The notes under the pieces: model-generated | What the model saw: only the letters and a program-made list of their open reading frames with translations | What the model was told of the DNA's origin: nothing | Database searches by the model: none | Shown here: positions 16,754 to 26,686 of the stretch, piece after piece | Position numbering within the stretch: position 1 is the stretch's first letter | How the letters are laid out: every line of letters begins with the position of its first letter | Assembly: GCF_022701255.1 (NCBI RefSeq) | Contig: NZ_CP031705.1 | Span: forward strand, 5,332,001 to 5,396,000 | Source: Microcoleus vaginatus HSN003 | GTDB lineage: Bacteria > Cyanobacteriota > Cyanobacteriia > Cyanobacteriales > Microcoleaceae | Direction: 5' to 3' | Length of the DNA: 64,000 bases | Made by a program: the position numbers and the translations under genes

Positions 16754-17341
16754 TTAGGGGCACCCAGTTACGGGATCATTTCCTTCAGCAGTTCTCATTC
16801 CTCCTATGAGAGTTTCTACCCTCGCGCACTGCTTAGCACCACCGCCAGATGGAGCAACTGTGACCACAAACGGAGTTGTGGAGGGATTACCCTGGTAGTC
16901 AAAAACGATCGAGTTTGGAGGCGTGGTAGGAGCAGGTGTAACGGTAAGCACAATAGTGCCGGGTTTAATTTCGCCTCCACCATCTAACGTCTGTGTACTA
17001 CCACCCGTAGCTAGTGGGGGGTCAAACGTAACTGTTGGCGGATCGACCGTTGTATCAAATGTAACTAGGACACTGCTCTTAGTTCGCTTTGCTTCGCTTT
17101 GTGCAAGTCGTAATGATTGGAAAACGCGATCGTTCACAGTGCGAACTCTTTGTCTGTTGATGAATCCCAGCCAACTCGGAGCGGCGATGGAGCTGAATAT
17201 ACCTATGATCAACGCTATCACCAGCACTTCCAGAAGGGTGAAGCCCTGATCGGCTTTTCTGGATGCAGTTTTGTTGAAATTAGGACGGGGCTTGGCAGCC
17301 GAGTTATGCAAAAGTTTTAATAATATGGGTGGGGTTTTCAT
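16754..17341 (-). CDS. GspH/FimT-type pseudopilin of the hps operon
   Basis: A 195-residue type IV pilin-like protein. Prepilin peptidase site at G33|F34 (DQGFTLLEVLVIALIIGIF) with Glu at +5 and a 20-residue hydrophobic helix, then a GspH/FimT-like globular domain (RVFQSLRLAQSEAKR, VTFDTTVDPPTVTFD). It is the last of four same-strand genes starting with hpsA, 45 bases after hpsC, so its position corresponds to the third pseudopilin (hpsD) of the Nostoc punctiforme hps locus; I assign that only by position. Role: minor pseudopilin of a type II/IV-like machine exporting motility polysaccharide. Confidence 0.85.
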   Translation of the reverse strand: MKTPPILLKLLHNSAAKPRPNFNKTASRKADQGFTLLEVLVIALIIGIFSSIAAPSWLGFINRQRVRTVNDRVFQSLRLAQSEAKRTKSSVLVTFDTTVDPPTVTFDPPLATGGSTQTLDGGGEIKPGTIVLTVTPAPTTPPNSIVFDYQGNPSTTPFVVTVAPSGGGAKQCARVETLIGGMRTAEGNDPVTGCP

Positions 17342-17386
17342 TGTATTCTCCTATTGTTTATCGGCGGGCAACGATTGAGAAATCAG

Positions 17387-18442
17387 TTATTTTCCTAACC
17401 CACCTAAACCTTGTACTTGCACGGTTGCTGTTGGGAAATATGCGGATTTTTGGGCAGTATAATCAGTATTGTTCGGTTGAAGACGACGGAGGCTGTTTCC
17501 TCTGATAGTAACTCTGGCTATGTTTCTCGCTGTATCTACACAAGCGTAGAAGCTATTATTGGTACTTCCGTCATTTACTTTTAGCCTTGCTTCGTCTAGA
17601 AACTTTGTTTTATCTTTTGGGTCGGTAGGATTACCAAGAGCCGTCTTGCATTCAGTGGGTGATAATGTCGGGCCTGGTGTAGTGGAGTCAATGTAGTTAA
17701 CCAGAACTTGCGGATTTTTTGCTCCCGATTGGGAATTTGTCAGTCCCGTCGCCAGTGTCACGTTTTTTGTGGGTTCAGTAAAGGCAAAATCTTCCTTAAA
17801 AGCTGGATCTCGTCGTTGAGATTCTATTGTCTCACTATCGCTATAGTAAGGAGCGGCTGGATCTGTCGAGTAAGGATTTTTTACTCCATCCCTAATTTCA
17901 TAACGAGCAATACGGGTAGGACAAGTGCCACCTGAAGGCTGACACCAAATAGACTGCTGATCAGTTTCTTTAAATTGGTAGTAAGCAACTAATGATAGTA
18001 CATAGGTGTCATTACATTTGTCACTATTATTTGCACAATCTAGGGGCTTTGTACTCGCGTCAATAGGAAGTGCTTTTTTGATGAGCTGTCGTTTCCAAAA
18101 TACAAGTATCGGAATTTTCGTGTTTCCATCTGCAGCATCTGGAAGTTGATTTCTAATTAAATCAATATCCGTTTTATCGTAAATATAAACAGCTTGACTC
18201 AAATCTTGGGAGATGAAATCAATGGCTGCTTGAACGTCTTGCTCGGTACTTGACTTGACTTGTTCCGTCCTGTCGGTATTCAGCATATCGACTACAAAAC
18301 CGAGCATCGGCGTAATGATTATAAACGCCATAATTGCTCCAACTAATAGCTCAACCAGAGTCATGCCCTTTTCTGTTTTATTTGGGCCAGAGCGGTTTCG
18401 CTGATGCTGACTTTTGAGAAGCAACCTGAGTAAAGTTTTCAT
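17387..18442 (-). CDS. hpsC: Hormogonium polysaccharide secretion pseudopilin HpsC
   Basis: A 351-residue pseudopilin. Prepilin cleavage at G26|M27 (KGMTLVELLVGAIMAFIIIT) with Glu at +5. The globular part contains TEQDVQAAIDFISQDLSQAV, YIYDKTDIDLI and a Cys-containing loop region, as in PilW-like HpsC proteins. ATG at 18442 is chosen over the TTG 21 bases upstream because GAGG lies a suitable distance before it. It is 64 bases downstream of hpsB. In N. punctiforme hps genes are needed for hormogonium gliding and extracellular polysaccharide; in an Oscillatoria-type organism they would serve trichome gliding (inference). Confidence 0.88.
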   Translation of the reverse strand: MKTLLRLLLKSQHQRNRSGPNKTEKGMTLVELLVGAIMAFIIITPMLGFVVDMLNTDRTEQVKSSTEQDVQAAIDFISQDLSQAVYIYDKTDIDLIRNQLPDAADGNTKIPILVFWKRQLIKKALPIDASTKPLDCANNSDKCNDTYVLSLVAYYQFKETDQQSIWCQPSGGTCPTRIARYEIRDGVKNPYSTDPAAPYYSDSETIESQRRDPAFKEDFAFTEPTKNVTLATGLTNSQSGAKNPQVLVNYIDSTTPGPTLSPTECKTALGNPTDPKDKTKFLDEARLKVNDGSTNNSFYACVDTARNIARVTIRGNSLRRLQPNNTDYTAQKSAYFPTATVQVQGLGGLGK

Positions 18443-18506
18443 TTTGAGTGTTTCCTCTGCCAAATGGGGGGAGCGATTTTAAATTTAATAACGGGGACTT
18501 TGATGA

Positions 18507-19193
18507 TTACTGACAGGTGCCGCCATTGATGCGAGTACACAAACTGTTGTAAGCACCTTGTCGATCGCTAGCACCTATTTCTGTTCTCATTTCTACCAAA
18601 GGCGCTCTGAGATTTCCTAGTCCAGCAGTGCTAATTCCTTGCTGTACTTGTAGCTTTTGAACTTCTTGATCTTTCTGAGTTTTTAGTGCTCCGACGCCAC
18701 TAGCAAAAGAATTAGCCCTGTAAACCCGAACAATTAAGCTATAGCCTGTTTTTGCCGGATTTGTAGCAGCGGGTAAGTTGTTAAAGTAGTAGCCCTGAAC
18801 TACAAAGTCTTGATTGCTGTCAGCCTGACAGGGTGGATCCTCATTATCATCTTTGTTTATATCGTCATATGTGTTTATGCAGTAAAGAGCGGTGATATCG
18901 GTTGGGGCGGGGGTGTCCTCTAATTTATTGCTGGTTGTGTACTGAGCCGGAAACCCGTTAGTGTTTGGTTTGAGCGCCTCAGATCTGAGCGCCTCAATAT
19001 AGGTTTTGGCGGCTTGAGTTGCCATTTCTATCCGTTTGGCTTGGACGCGAGTTGCTACTGAGAAAGCCATCACAGGGGCGATCGCAATCATCAGCACCGA
19101 AACTACAATCATCGCTACCAATGACTCGATAATCGTGTAGCCGGCTTCTTGAGACTTATGTAAACTACTGTGTGGCTGTTGGCGTTTGATCAT
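18507..19193 (-). CDS. hpsB: Hormogonium polysaccharide secretion pseudopilin HpsB
   Basis: A 228-residue PilV-like pseudopilin. Cleavage at G18|Y19 (EAGYTIIESLVAMIVVSVLM), Glu at +5, hydrophobic helix, then a helix with Lys/Arg/Glu (TRVQAKRIEMATQAAKTYIE) and a Cys-paired C-terminal end (SLCTRINGGTCQ). ATG at 19193 has GGAG eight bases upstream; the GTG at 19202 overlaps that site, so it is not used. It lies 46 bases after hpsA on the same strand and is surely part of the same operon. Confidence 0.9.
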   Translation of the reverse strand: MIKRQQPHSSLHKSQEAGYTIIESLVAMIVVSVLMIAIAPVMAFSVATRVQAKRIEMATQAAKTYIEALRSEALKPNTNGFPAQYTTSNKLEDTPAPTDITALYCINTYDDINKDDNEDPPCQADSNQDFVVQGYYFNNLPAATNPAKTGYSLIVRVYRANSFASGVGALKTQKDQEVQKLQVQQGISTAGLGNLRAPLVEMRTEIGASDRQGAYNSLCTRINGGTCQ

Positions 19194-19239
19194 AGTAAGC
19201 ACTCCGCATTTGGAACTCAGGAATGTGAGGGTTTAAAGG

Positions 19240-22200
19240 TTAGGAAAGGTTAGGACAGTCTGTTCTTGGTTTTGTAGCGCTATCATTGGCAGCATAGTTA
19301 CCAGAGAGAGTGCGATCATTTTGCAATTTTTCAGCGCACAACAAAGCTTTTACCCAATCATCATCGCGGCTGATTTCTCTGAAGTATTCGTCAGGTGTTT
19401 TCTGAGTAGCAGGGAGAGTAAATTTTTGGGCGAACAAGTCAGGGGGCTGTGAAAGCAAACCTACATCAAATCCCCATTCCCGATCGGGTGCAACGAAATA
19501 GCCGATCGCACCTAATGCGTTTTGAACTCTGTAAATGCTGCGGGTATCCGCTGGAATTTCGAGGCGACTGTCGAATATTTTGGCATTAAAAGGAGTAGTA
19601 GTAGCGATATCCAGAACTGATTGGTAAGGAGCAGTTGCGTAAGCACTGCGCTTGAATTGGATAAATGAACCCGCGATCGAGGTAGTTAGTCCTTTCCAAT
19701 TTTCCATAAAGCGCGGTAAGTTTTGCATCCCACCATTGGTTTCCCCAAGGGTGGAAGAGAGAGCCCGTGAAGGAACGTCATTTGAGGCGACTATGAGGTT
19801 AAACTCCGTAGTTCGTGCTCTTTGCATCCATCGCGTTCCGTCGTTGGCGTTGGGGCCTTGTATAGGAACCAAACCAGCCACAGGATTAGAATTTGTGGCC
19901 TGAATCTGCAAAGTAGGTCTTAGCTGTGGCTGCTCAACTGTAGCTGTGGGTAGTTTGGCGTAAAACAGAGGGTTAGCATTGCCATAGTCAATTTGGGTCG
20001 CAGCGTTGGGAGTAAGGGGTGTTTTGGTGGTCGCATACCAAAGAGCGTTATCTGCTAGCTGAGGCTGACCAGTGACAGGAGTTATGGGGGTACCGTCCAC
20101 AGTGACAGGATTTGTGGAAGTAGCATAGAAAGCTACTGCAGTGGGGCTAGCAATTCCCAGCGCGATAGGGAGGTTGTTGCTGCTATCCAAAACCAGCTTA
20201 CCTAAGCTGTTTCGCACAAAAGCTACGCGACGGGGATATCGTCTATCTGCTGGATCGATAGCTGGTCTAGCTGTTGTACCTGATAAAAGTAGACCGACGG
20301 CTGTAGATGGTGGGACAAGGCTTGCTTTTTGTATTTCAGCAGGTTCAAATACTCCAACAGTACCAGCATCAATACCAACTACCCAGTCATTAGGCCCGCA
20401 AGCTGAAACAGGCAACTTCCGGCAGATTTCCATGACATACTGTGGAAATTTAATGGCATCATTAGCCCGTCGCTGAACTGGCGTAATGAAATTGTTGAAG
20501 TATGAACTGTTGGGAGCCGCACCTGTGGTAGTGCGGTAGTTTTCGTCTTTTGGTGAAACGGTAGTTCCCGCGCTTTGCCCGAACTTTTCTTGGTTGATAA
20601 TGTCAAAATGTGGGATTACTGCTGTAGCACCGCTACTCAAACCGTTAGTGACGTAGTTGTTAGCACCAAAACCGTTAATCCTGCGAGCGGCTTTAGCCGT
20701 TACATCCGTCTCTGGAACGTTCGTATCGTTCGTAGTCCCATTTCCATTGATGTCAAAGCCGAAGTCAGCTTCATTAGCTGTATCAATAGTTGTATCAAGA
20801 GGAGGAATGCCATCGCCATTGAAGTCATAGCCGACAACTGCGCTACCTGCATTATTTCTCAGGTCAAAATCTCCGTGATTGCGGACACCGTACCGGAAGC
20901 CTTCCTGTAAATTAGCGGACTCTGGCTCAGAGAGCAGCGTGATCGCATCCGAGAGCACTGTTGCCCCTCGCCAATTATCGCTGTCAGCACATTTGCCAGG
21001 GTATCGGGGATCGCCGAGGCGACAAGCAAAATTGGGATCGAGGTTTGCACCTAGGCGACCGTAGAAATCGCTGGGAGTCCAACTAAAAGCCCCTGTAAAT
21101 TCCCTCTTTGTGTGTTGGTTAAATGCGCCTTGGATGTATACCGGCAGATTAGAAGTCAACAGCAGACCCTTCTCTTTGAGTACGTCTGTCACCGTGCTTA
21201 CAGTTGTCGGGCGACCCAAGCTACGTCCGTTAATCAGCATAATTCCGTGGGGGCGGCGGCTGGGGTCTAGCCGAGAATCCGTTGGGCTGCTTAGCTGGCT
21301 GCGGGTTTTATCAATAGCATTGCCAAGACTATTCGGAGTGCGATCGCTCTGATCGGGTGCTGCATCATCACGGCTGGCGTAAATTAGGCCGCTGTAAGGC
21401 AGCATATACTCTGGGTCAAGGGTGTTGATCTTGGGCTCTCGGTTGTAGGGGATGGTTTTTGTGCCTCCCCTGAGCTTATCGATATCTAATTGCGTGACTC
21501 GGATTTCTAGGGGTTGTCTTTCTGCTAGGGGAAGGTCGTAATTTCCTGTTAGCTTCGCGCTCTGAGTGCCACCACCTAAAGGACTGCTGAGGCTGTAAGT
21601 CTCGTCCACCGCAGTAGCTGGGTCGTCCTTGTCGATCGCCTTAACTTCCCTAGGATTGAGAAAAGCAACTTCCCGAATTGTCCCGTGAGTCAGATAGGTT
21701 TCGTCAACCGCTGTCGGATTAGCCAAAATTTTAAAAGAGCAAAGAGTAGAGTCGATCGCAGCCTTTTCCGACAAGCTGCGTTCGGTGTCAGGCACCTGCA
21801 AAGCCTTCCTTAAGTTCTCGTTGACAAACCTACCGTCCGGGAAAACGATACTGGCTTGATAATTTAAGCGATCGTCTGGTGTTCCTGCTGGATTGAGACC
21901 TGATGGGTCAGTCATGAGAGCTGCCGTCAGAATTGCACCCGGCCTGGCTGCGGGAGGGCCGTAGACGATGCCGTTGTTAGATTTACCATTTGCGTTGCTT
22001 CCCGATGCCAAACCTGGACGGTTGAGACTGGAATCAAATAAAGTTCCACCTTTGCTGTATCGGTAGCTCGGATCGTAATAGCTGCTGACACAAGCCAGCG
22101 GGGTATCAGCTAATTTACCAGCTTGATCGCTTGGGTTGTTTGCGTAGTGATAGATCGCAGTTGCGCGCATCCGCAAGTCCCCCTTACCATACTGGGGAGT

Positions 22201-24459
22201 ATTGGGGTCAATGGTACTGGCTGCTCCTCCTGGTGGAGTTCCGTTGGTGGGCAAAGCGTTCCAAGCGGTCGCCGTCAAATCAGCCCAGCCAATAGTACCA
22301 GCAGGATTATTGTTATAAACTTTAGAATTCGGGCCGGGTGACATCGGCATGGAGTCGGGCCAAACAACGGGGAACTTTTCTACATCAGTAGTTGCCGGGT
22401 CGTCGTAGAACTCCGATACTGCACCACCCACCGGGTTTAAGACTTTGGGAGGTGGCAGAAAAGAGTTTGTGCGCTCGTAAACACCCGCACCCGTGATTAC
22501 CCGCAGTCCGCCGATGCCATCAACTGCTGTTTGAGGTGCTTGGGCCGCACTTATTTCCCAGAAGCCGTCCCTCTGTGCTCCCCCTACATCAGCGAACTGC
22601 TTCACTTGGGGTTCTCGGTAGCGGTCCTCGGCGTCTGGAGCCTGCTTATCCAGCCACTTAACTCCTGTCAATATGTCTCTCCCTTCCTCACCTTCACCGA
22701 CAAATTGGGGAGGGTTCAAATCGCTTCTCCACCTCAGTGCTGGCAGGTTGTTCCCTACGACTATGCGATCGCCTAACTCGGATTCTTTCTTATCTTCCTG
22801 TACCTTTTCGGGGCTGTTGGCTTGCAGCCTGACTGTTGTATTGAGTCCTGTGTTGGCATCCGAAGGTATAACCCAGGCATCCACCGGTCGCAGTTCATCC
22901 CCTGTACCGACTAATGGAGATGTAGTCACCACTTTTGTTGTAGGGTCAACAAAGCCAATCAATGCGTCTCCTGTGGCCGACACTTCTGCAAAAGGCACCT
23001 TCCGCGTCCGCAATCTAAAGTAAGATTCCAGCTTTTCTCGGCGAATCTCGTTTTGACGCTCGGCGCTGGGAGCTGTGGGGTCAGTTTCTTCTTCAACTTG
23101 TTTGGCAATGGCATTTATAACTTCCTGGGGATCGGGAGTAGCTGCCTTTTCCTGTTCGGAAACTAACAGACCGATGCGATCGGAATAAGCCTTGTTATTG
23201 TATATGACCCCCAAAGCACCATCTTTGTAGGCTACAGACTGATTATCGGGGCCTTTGATTGATTTTCCTAGTTCTGGATCGCTAGCAGTTGTCCCAAATA
23301 GATGAACTCCTATTTCAGTGGAAGTGTTGCCAGAACCTCCCGAAGTGCCGTTCACCACATTACCGCTAATGACTATTTTGCTATTTTCTAGGTTGTAGAA
23401 ACAAGATTCTTTGCTGCTAACGAGATAAAACGCCACCGGCCCCGTGTTCGTGTGAGTTACAACAAAGTTACTATTAGTAAATATTCGTCCGTTCAGACGT
23501 AGCGGCGGGCCGGGAGATACTTCTAAGTCATCTTCATAAACCACCGCATTATTTTGTAGTGGAATGCGTTTTTGGTCTTGTTGGTACTCCAAAGCTGAGA
23601 AACTTGGAGATCCTTTAAATTTTTCGTAGTTGACTGGTGTAGCCACTCCCGTATCACTAATCGGCACGTTCACCGTGTAGACAAAGAAGCTTTTTTTGAG
23701 TACGCCCTCTCCTTTGTACCAGTCCGAACTGCCTACCAAACTAGCGCTAGTACCTGCGGCTGCCTTGCAGATCGCGCTGAGAGAACCTTGGCTTGCCATC
23801 GGAGGGGTTCTGGCTTCTAAACCCTTTCTAGCTCTATTAAACTCTCCTGTGTCCGCATCGCGAGGTGGACTGCGAAAATATATCCCGTATAGAGTGTAGG
23901 TATCAAATTTACCATTGTTGTCAGTATCTACAGGGAACCTCCAAGCGGTATTTATTCTCTCACTTTCATTAATTTTAGTTAGATCGGCAGGGGCAGGCTC
24001 AATTACATTTGAATTATCAATATCAACCTTAACCTGTAAAACATCCTCATCTCCAAATTTAAAGCGAGCTGAATCCAGTGCTTGGTAAACGCTCAAGTCT
24101 GATGGCGTCTCAAGTGTTCCGCTTCCTTGAGGGGATAAGGCATACTGAATTTTTGCTTTTGCCCGATCGAGCGCGGGAGTGGCGGCCGCCAGCACCTGCT
24201 GGTTCACGCGCACGTTACGCGCCGTATTAGCCCGATCGAACGATCGCAGCGTAATCGCCACTGTCAACAATATCACTACCAGCAACACCATCGTCACCGT
24301 CGGCAGCACAAACCCCGCCATCGGTAGTCTTGCCCTGCGGCCCATAGCCATCAGCGCTTGCAGCATTGCTCTCATCAGCCGCTTCGCCCCGGATCTGGTA
24401 ACACCAGCAATCCGCCGCAGCAGGGATACGATAATTTTGGATAATTTGCTCTTAAACAT
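19240..24459 (-). CDS. hpsA: Hormogonium polysaccharide biosynthesis protein HpsA (1739 aa)
   Basis: A very large surface protein. The N-terminus is basic, then a pilin/PilX-like helix (AGFVLPTVTMVLLVVILLTV, residues 48-67) that probably anchors it or serves as a prepilin-like signal. The remaining 1,650 residues are rich in Asn, Asp, Pro, Thr and Ser, with many short motifs (NGRIFTNSN, LPVYIQGAFN, YRDPS-like segments) and no known enzyme domain. Size, the helix and linkage to hpsB-hpsC identify HpsA, required for polysaccharide-dependent gliding in N. punctiforme. AGGAAGG stands seven bases before the ATG at 24459. It begins the operon; the 650-bp gap upstream should hold the promoter. Confidence 0.92.
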   Translation of the reverse strand: MFKSKLSKIIVSLLRRIAGVTRSGAKRLMRAMLQALMAMGRRARLPMAGFVLPTVTMVLLVVILLTVAITLRSFDRANTARNVRVNQQVLAAATPALDRAKAKIQYALSPQGSGTLETPSDLSVYQALDSARFKFGDEDVLQVKVDIDNSNVIEPAPADLTKINESERINTAWRFPVDTDNNGKFDTYTLYGIYFRSPPRDADTGEFNRARKGLEARTPPMASQGSLSAICKAAAGTSASLVGSSDWYKGEGVLKKSFFVYTVNVPISDTGVATPVNYEKFKGSPSFSALEYQQDQKRIPLQNNAVVYEDDLEVSPGPPLRLNGRIFTNSNFVVTHTNTGPVAFYLVSSKESCFYNLENSKIVISGNVVNGTSGGSGNTSTEIGVHLFGTTASDPELGKSIKGPDNQSVAYKDGALGVIYNNKAYSDRIGLLVSEQEKAATPDPQEVINAIAKQVEEETDPTAPSAERQNEIRREKLESYFRLRTRKVPFAEVSATGDALIGFVDPTTKVVTTSPLVGTGDELRPVDAWVIPSDANTGLNTTVRLQANSPEKVQEDKKESELGDRIVVGNNLPALRWRSDLNPPQFVGEGEEGRDILTGVKWLDKQAPDAEDRYREPQVKQFADVGGAQRDGFWEISAAQAPQTAVDGIGGLRVITGAGVYERTNSFLPPPKVLNPVGGAVSEFYDDPATTDVEKFPVVWPDSMPMSPGPNSKVYNNNPAGTIGWADLTATAWNALPTNGTPPGGAASTIDPNTPQYGKGDLRMRATAIYHYANNPSDQAGKLADTPLACVSSYYDPSYRYSKGGTLFDSSLNRPGLASGSNANGKSNNGIVYGPPAARPGAILTAALMTDPSGLNPAGTPDDRLNYQASIVFPDGRFVNENLRKALQVPDTERSLSEKAAIDSTLCSFKILANPTAVDETYLTHGTIREVAFLNPREVKAIDKDDPATAVDETYSLSSPLGGGTQSAKLTGNYDLPLAERQPLEIRVTQLDIDKLRGGTKTIPYNREPKINTLDPEYMLPYSGLIYASRDDAAPDQSDRTPNSLGNAIDKTRSQLSSPTDSRLDPSRRPHGIMLINGRSLGRPTTVSTVTDVLKEKGLLLTSNLPVYIQGAFNQHTKREFTGAFSWTPSDFYGRLGANLDPNFACRLGDPRYPGKCADSDNWRGATVLSDAITLLSEPESANLQEGFRYGVRNHGDFDLRNNAGSAVVGYDFNGDGIPPLDTTIDTANEADFGFDINGNGTTNDTNVPETDVTAKAARRINGFGANNYVTNGLSSGATAVIPHFDIINQEKFGQSAGTTVSPKDENYRTTTGAAPNSSYFNNFITPVQRRANDAIKFPQYVMEICRKLPVSACGPNDWVVGIDAGTVGVFEPAEIQKASLVPPSTAVGLLLSGTTARPAIDPADRRYPRRVAFVRNSLGKLVLDSSNNLPIALGIASPTAVAFYATSTNPVTVDGTPITPVTGQPQLADNALWYATTKTPLTPNAATQIDYGNANPLFYAKLPTATVEQPQLRPTLQIQATNSNPVAGLVPIQGPNANDGTRWMQRARTTEFNLIVASNDVPSRALSSTLGETNGGMQNLPRFMENWKGLTTSIAGSFIQFKRSAYATAPYQSVLDIATTTPFNAKIFDSRLEIPADTRSIYRVQNALGAIGYFVAPDREWGFDVGLLSQPPDLFAQKFTLPATQKTPDEYFREISRDDDWVKALLCAEKLQNDRTLSGNYAANDSATKPRTDCPNLS

Positions 24460-25115
24460 TGACGCCTTCCTGAATAATTTCAGTGATGGTATTGCAGGTA
24501 GTTACTGCTCGACAGTACAATCCCATCTTTATTGTTCCCATTTTTTGCAACTTGCATATCACCCTGTTGCACAAATTTAAATCTGTACTTTGGCTGAGAA
24601 ATAAAACCCACCAACGCCCAACCAAAACTACCGCCGATCATATATTCTTCAGCGAAAGAATTGCCCAGCAAGGAGGAGAGTTCCCTAACTCCACTCTAAT
24701 CTAGTTAAATAGAAATGTCAGTAACAAGAGGGAGAGTGAATTAGATCACCCCAAAACAGTGATCCCGATCTTATCCGACCTATTGCCCCGCCCTTGCGGA
24801 ATTTATTTGTGTGCTCGCCTTGCTAGCAGTTTCCATCACCGGAATCTACAATTTAGATCGGGCAATGAAATTATGGTTAGGCGTCTCGGTGCAATCAAAT
24901 TTAAATGGGGTGATCGAATTGCCGTAATGCCCCCAAGTGCGATCGAATTGCCGTAATGCCCCTAAGTGCGATCGAATTGCCGTAATGCCCCCAAGTGCGA
25001 TCGAATTTTCGTTTGCCCCCCAACCCGCCGGCGGTTTTAACCCCGCGGACAATCGGTACAAATGCCAAATCCGAAACACTGTCAGTACAACTGCAAAATA
25101 TAAAACCTACAACCT
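24460..25115. other. 656-bp gap with a 29-bp tandem repeat
   Basis: No credible gene. The part next to hpsA (24460-24720) is presumably its leader and promoter. At 24912, 24941, 24970 and partially 24999, a 29-bp unit GATCGAATTGCCGTAATGCC + CCCAAGTGC repeats exactly in phase. Each unit junction forms GCGATCG, a HIP1-like word. Confidence 0.85.
24912..25012. repeat. 29-bp tandem repeat, 3.5 copies
   Basis: Units at 24912, 24941, 24970 and a partial at 24999; copy 2 differs by one C-to-T change. Located about 100 bases upstream of the sulfotransferase start. Confidence 0.95.
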
Positions 25116-25879
25116 ATGAAACAAACTCCCAAACCCCCCGACTTCATCATCATCGGCGCCCAAAAAGGCGGCACCACATCGCTTTACGCCTATCTCACGG
25201 CACATCCCCAAATCGCCCATGCCACCGAAAAAGAAGTACATTATTTTGACTTAAACTTCGACAAAGGCCCAGACTGGTACTATGCTCAATTTCCCCTGCC
25301 CAAAAACGGCCCCAAAAAAATCACCGGAGAAGCCAGTCCTTACTACATATTTCACCCCCACGTTCCCCAGCGAATTTATGATTTATGTCCCAAAGTTAAA
25401 ATCATCGCCCTGCTGAGAAACCCCGTCGATCGCGCCATATCCCACTACTATCATTATATCAGAATAAAATACGAAACTCTCTCATTAGAAGACGCGATCG
25501 CCGCCGAACCCGAAAGACTCAAAGGCGAAATGGAAAAACTCCTAGCCAACCCCAAATACTATAGTTACGAACACCAACACCACAGCTATCTAGCCCGCGG
25601 CATTTACGCTGATCAACTCCCAGCCTGGATGAAACTTTTTCCCAAATCACAAATCTCAATCATCAAAAGCGAAGACTTGTATAGCAACCCAGCAAAAATC
25701 TGCAACACCGTCCTCGAATTTTTAGACTTACCCCCCACCAACTAAAAACCTACGGAAAGCTCAACGCCAGCGAATATCCCCCCATCAGCGAGACACTATA
25801 CGACCAATTGAGAGCATATTTTCGATCGCACAACCAAAGACTAGCCGAATTGTGCGATCGAGATTTCGGCTGGGATTAA
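25116..25879 (+). pseudogene. Sulfotransferase, frameshifted near the C-terminus
   Basis: From ATG at 25116 the frame encodes 209 residues of a PAPS-dependent sulfotransferase: IIGAQKGGTTSLYAYL is the 5'-phosphosulfate loop, ALLRNPVDRAISHYYH is the 3'-phosphate motif, and GIYADQLPAWMKLFPKSQIS the conserved C-terminal helix region. After EFLDLPP the frame is lost in a run of six C (about 25730-25735). One extra C would join it to HQLKTYGKLNASEYPPISET and on to LCDRDFGWD with a stop at 25877-25879. Both halves are otherwise clean, so this is a recent indel or a sequencing error. Possible substrates are surface glycans or lipids; not determinable here. Confidence 0.85.
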
Positions 25880-25934
25880 TATCGAATATCCGTAGTGTCC
25901 AATAGTTAAAGATTTTTGAGGCACATAGTTGCCA

Positions 25935-25995
25935 AGAGAGCGCTCTTTCATAAATATTAAGAGCGCTTAAGCGCAACTACGTACCTTTTTTGTGC
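25935..25995. repeat. AGAGCGCT palindrome with the GCGCAACTACGTACC tail
   Basis: AGAGCGCTCTTTCATAAATA followed by TTAAGAGCGCTTAAGCGCAA and CTACGTACC. The tail is the inverse of the GGTACGTAGTTGCGCTTCAG segment in the 28.4-kb array. A solitary copy of one shell of that composite element. Confidence 0.75.
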
Positions 25996-26018
25996 CAGTT
26001 GCGCTCAGGACTAAAATA

Positions 26019-26426
26019 TTAAGCAGCCGCCGTAGCATTTGCTTCCAGAGGCTCGATTTCCTCCGGCGTAGCGTGACGGCGCGGATCATCAAAGCTGCGT
26101 GCCGCTAGCCAGTTAGGATTTTGCGCCGCCTCGCAACCAATCACGTAAAGCGAAGATTGGTTAAAAGCAGCCCAGAGAGCATCACAAGCCTGTTTATCCA
26201 TCAGTGAATCGGCGATCGGGCGATCGTGAATCAGAGCAAATAAATCAAACTCATTTCGTTTTGGATTCCACTGATATTGCAAAGTAGGAGCATAACCCAT
26301 TTCGATCAATTGTGCGATCGCGCGATCGGGCGTATATCCGTCCAAATGCACCCGATTGAGATAGATAGACACTTGGACATACTCATCTCTGGCAGGTAGC
26401 AGTCGGTAATTCGAGTTAGTCATCAT
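26019..26426 (-). CDS. Hypothetical protein (135 aa), cyanobacterial
   Basis: I do not recognise the family. The start is taken as ATG at 26426 with GGAG seven bases upstream. The protein is mixed alpha/beta (YVQVSIYLNRVHLDGYTPDR, AIAQLIEMGYAPTLQYQWNP), acidic at the C-terminus, and has no signal peptide or membrane segment. The central part IADSLMDKQACDALWAAF looks helical. It lies downstream of a 46-residue open frame and the ribbon-helix-helix gene on the same strand, so these three might form one transcription unit. Confidence 0.65.
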   Translation of the reverse strand: MMTNSNYRLLPARDEYVQVSIYLNRVHLDGYTPDRAIAQLIEMGYAPTLQYQWNPKRNEFDLFALIHDRPIADSLMDKQACDALWAAFNQSSLYVIGCEAAQNPNWLAARSFDDPRRHATPEEIEPLEANATAAA

Positions 26427-26490
26427 TATTTGTCTCCGTGCAGTAGTAATAAGAACGGCCTGCAATATCGGGGCGTTTTTCAGCCTTCAT

Positions 26491-26631
26491 TTAATGCTGA
26501 GCACATCGTCGCTTAGCATAAAGGTCTTTTTCAATTTCAGTCTCGCCAGGGGCATAAAAAGGACGGTGAGGAAGCAGTTCGGCTTCTAAATCCTCCCAAG
26601 ATTTCTCTGGGTTGTCTGAATCTCTCAGCAT
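26491..26631 (-). CDS. Possible small protein (46 aa)
   Basis: ATG at 26631 has GAGGGA just upstream. The translation is MLRDSDNPEKSWEDLEAELL, then PHRPFYAPGETEIEKDLYAK and a Cys/His tail. It is acidic, with Trp-Glu-Asp spacing that looks designed for a helix. No family is recognised. It sits between the ribbon-helix-helix gene and the 135-residue hypothetical gene on the same strand, as a toxin- or partner-sized product might, but nothing else supports such a role. Confidence 0.4.
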   Translation of the reverse strand: MLRDSDNPEKSWEDLEAELLPHRPFYAPGETEIEKDLYAKRRCAQH

Positions 26632-26686
26632 TTGTCCCTCGCCGTTTGTTCGAGGATGCCATTTATTCGATATAGTCGATCGGTCA

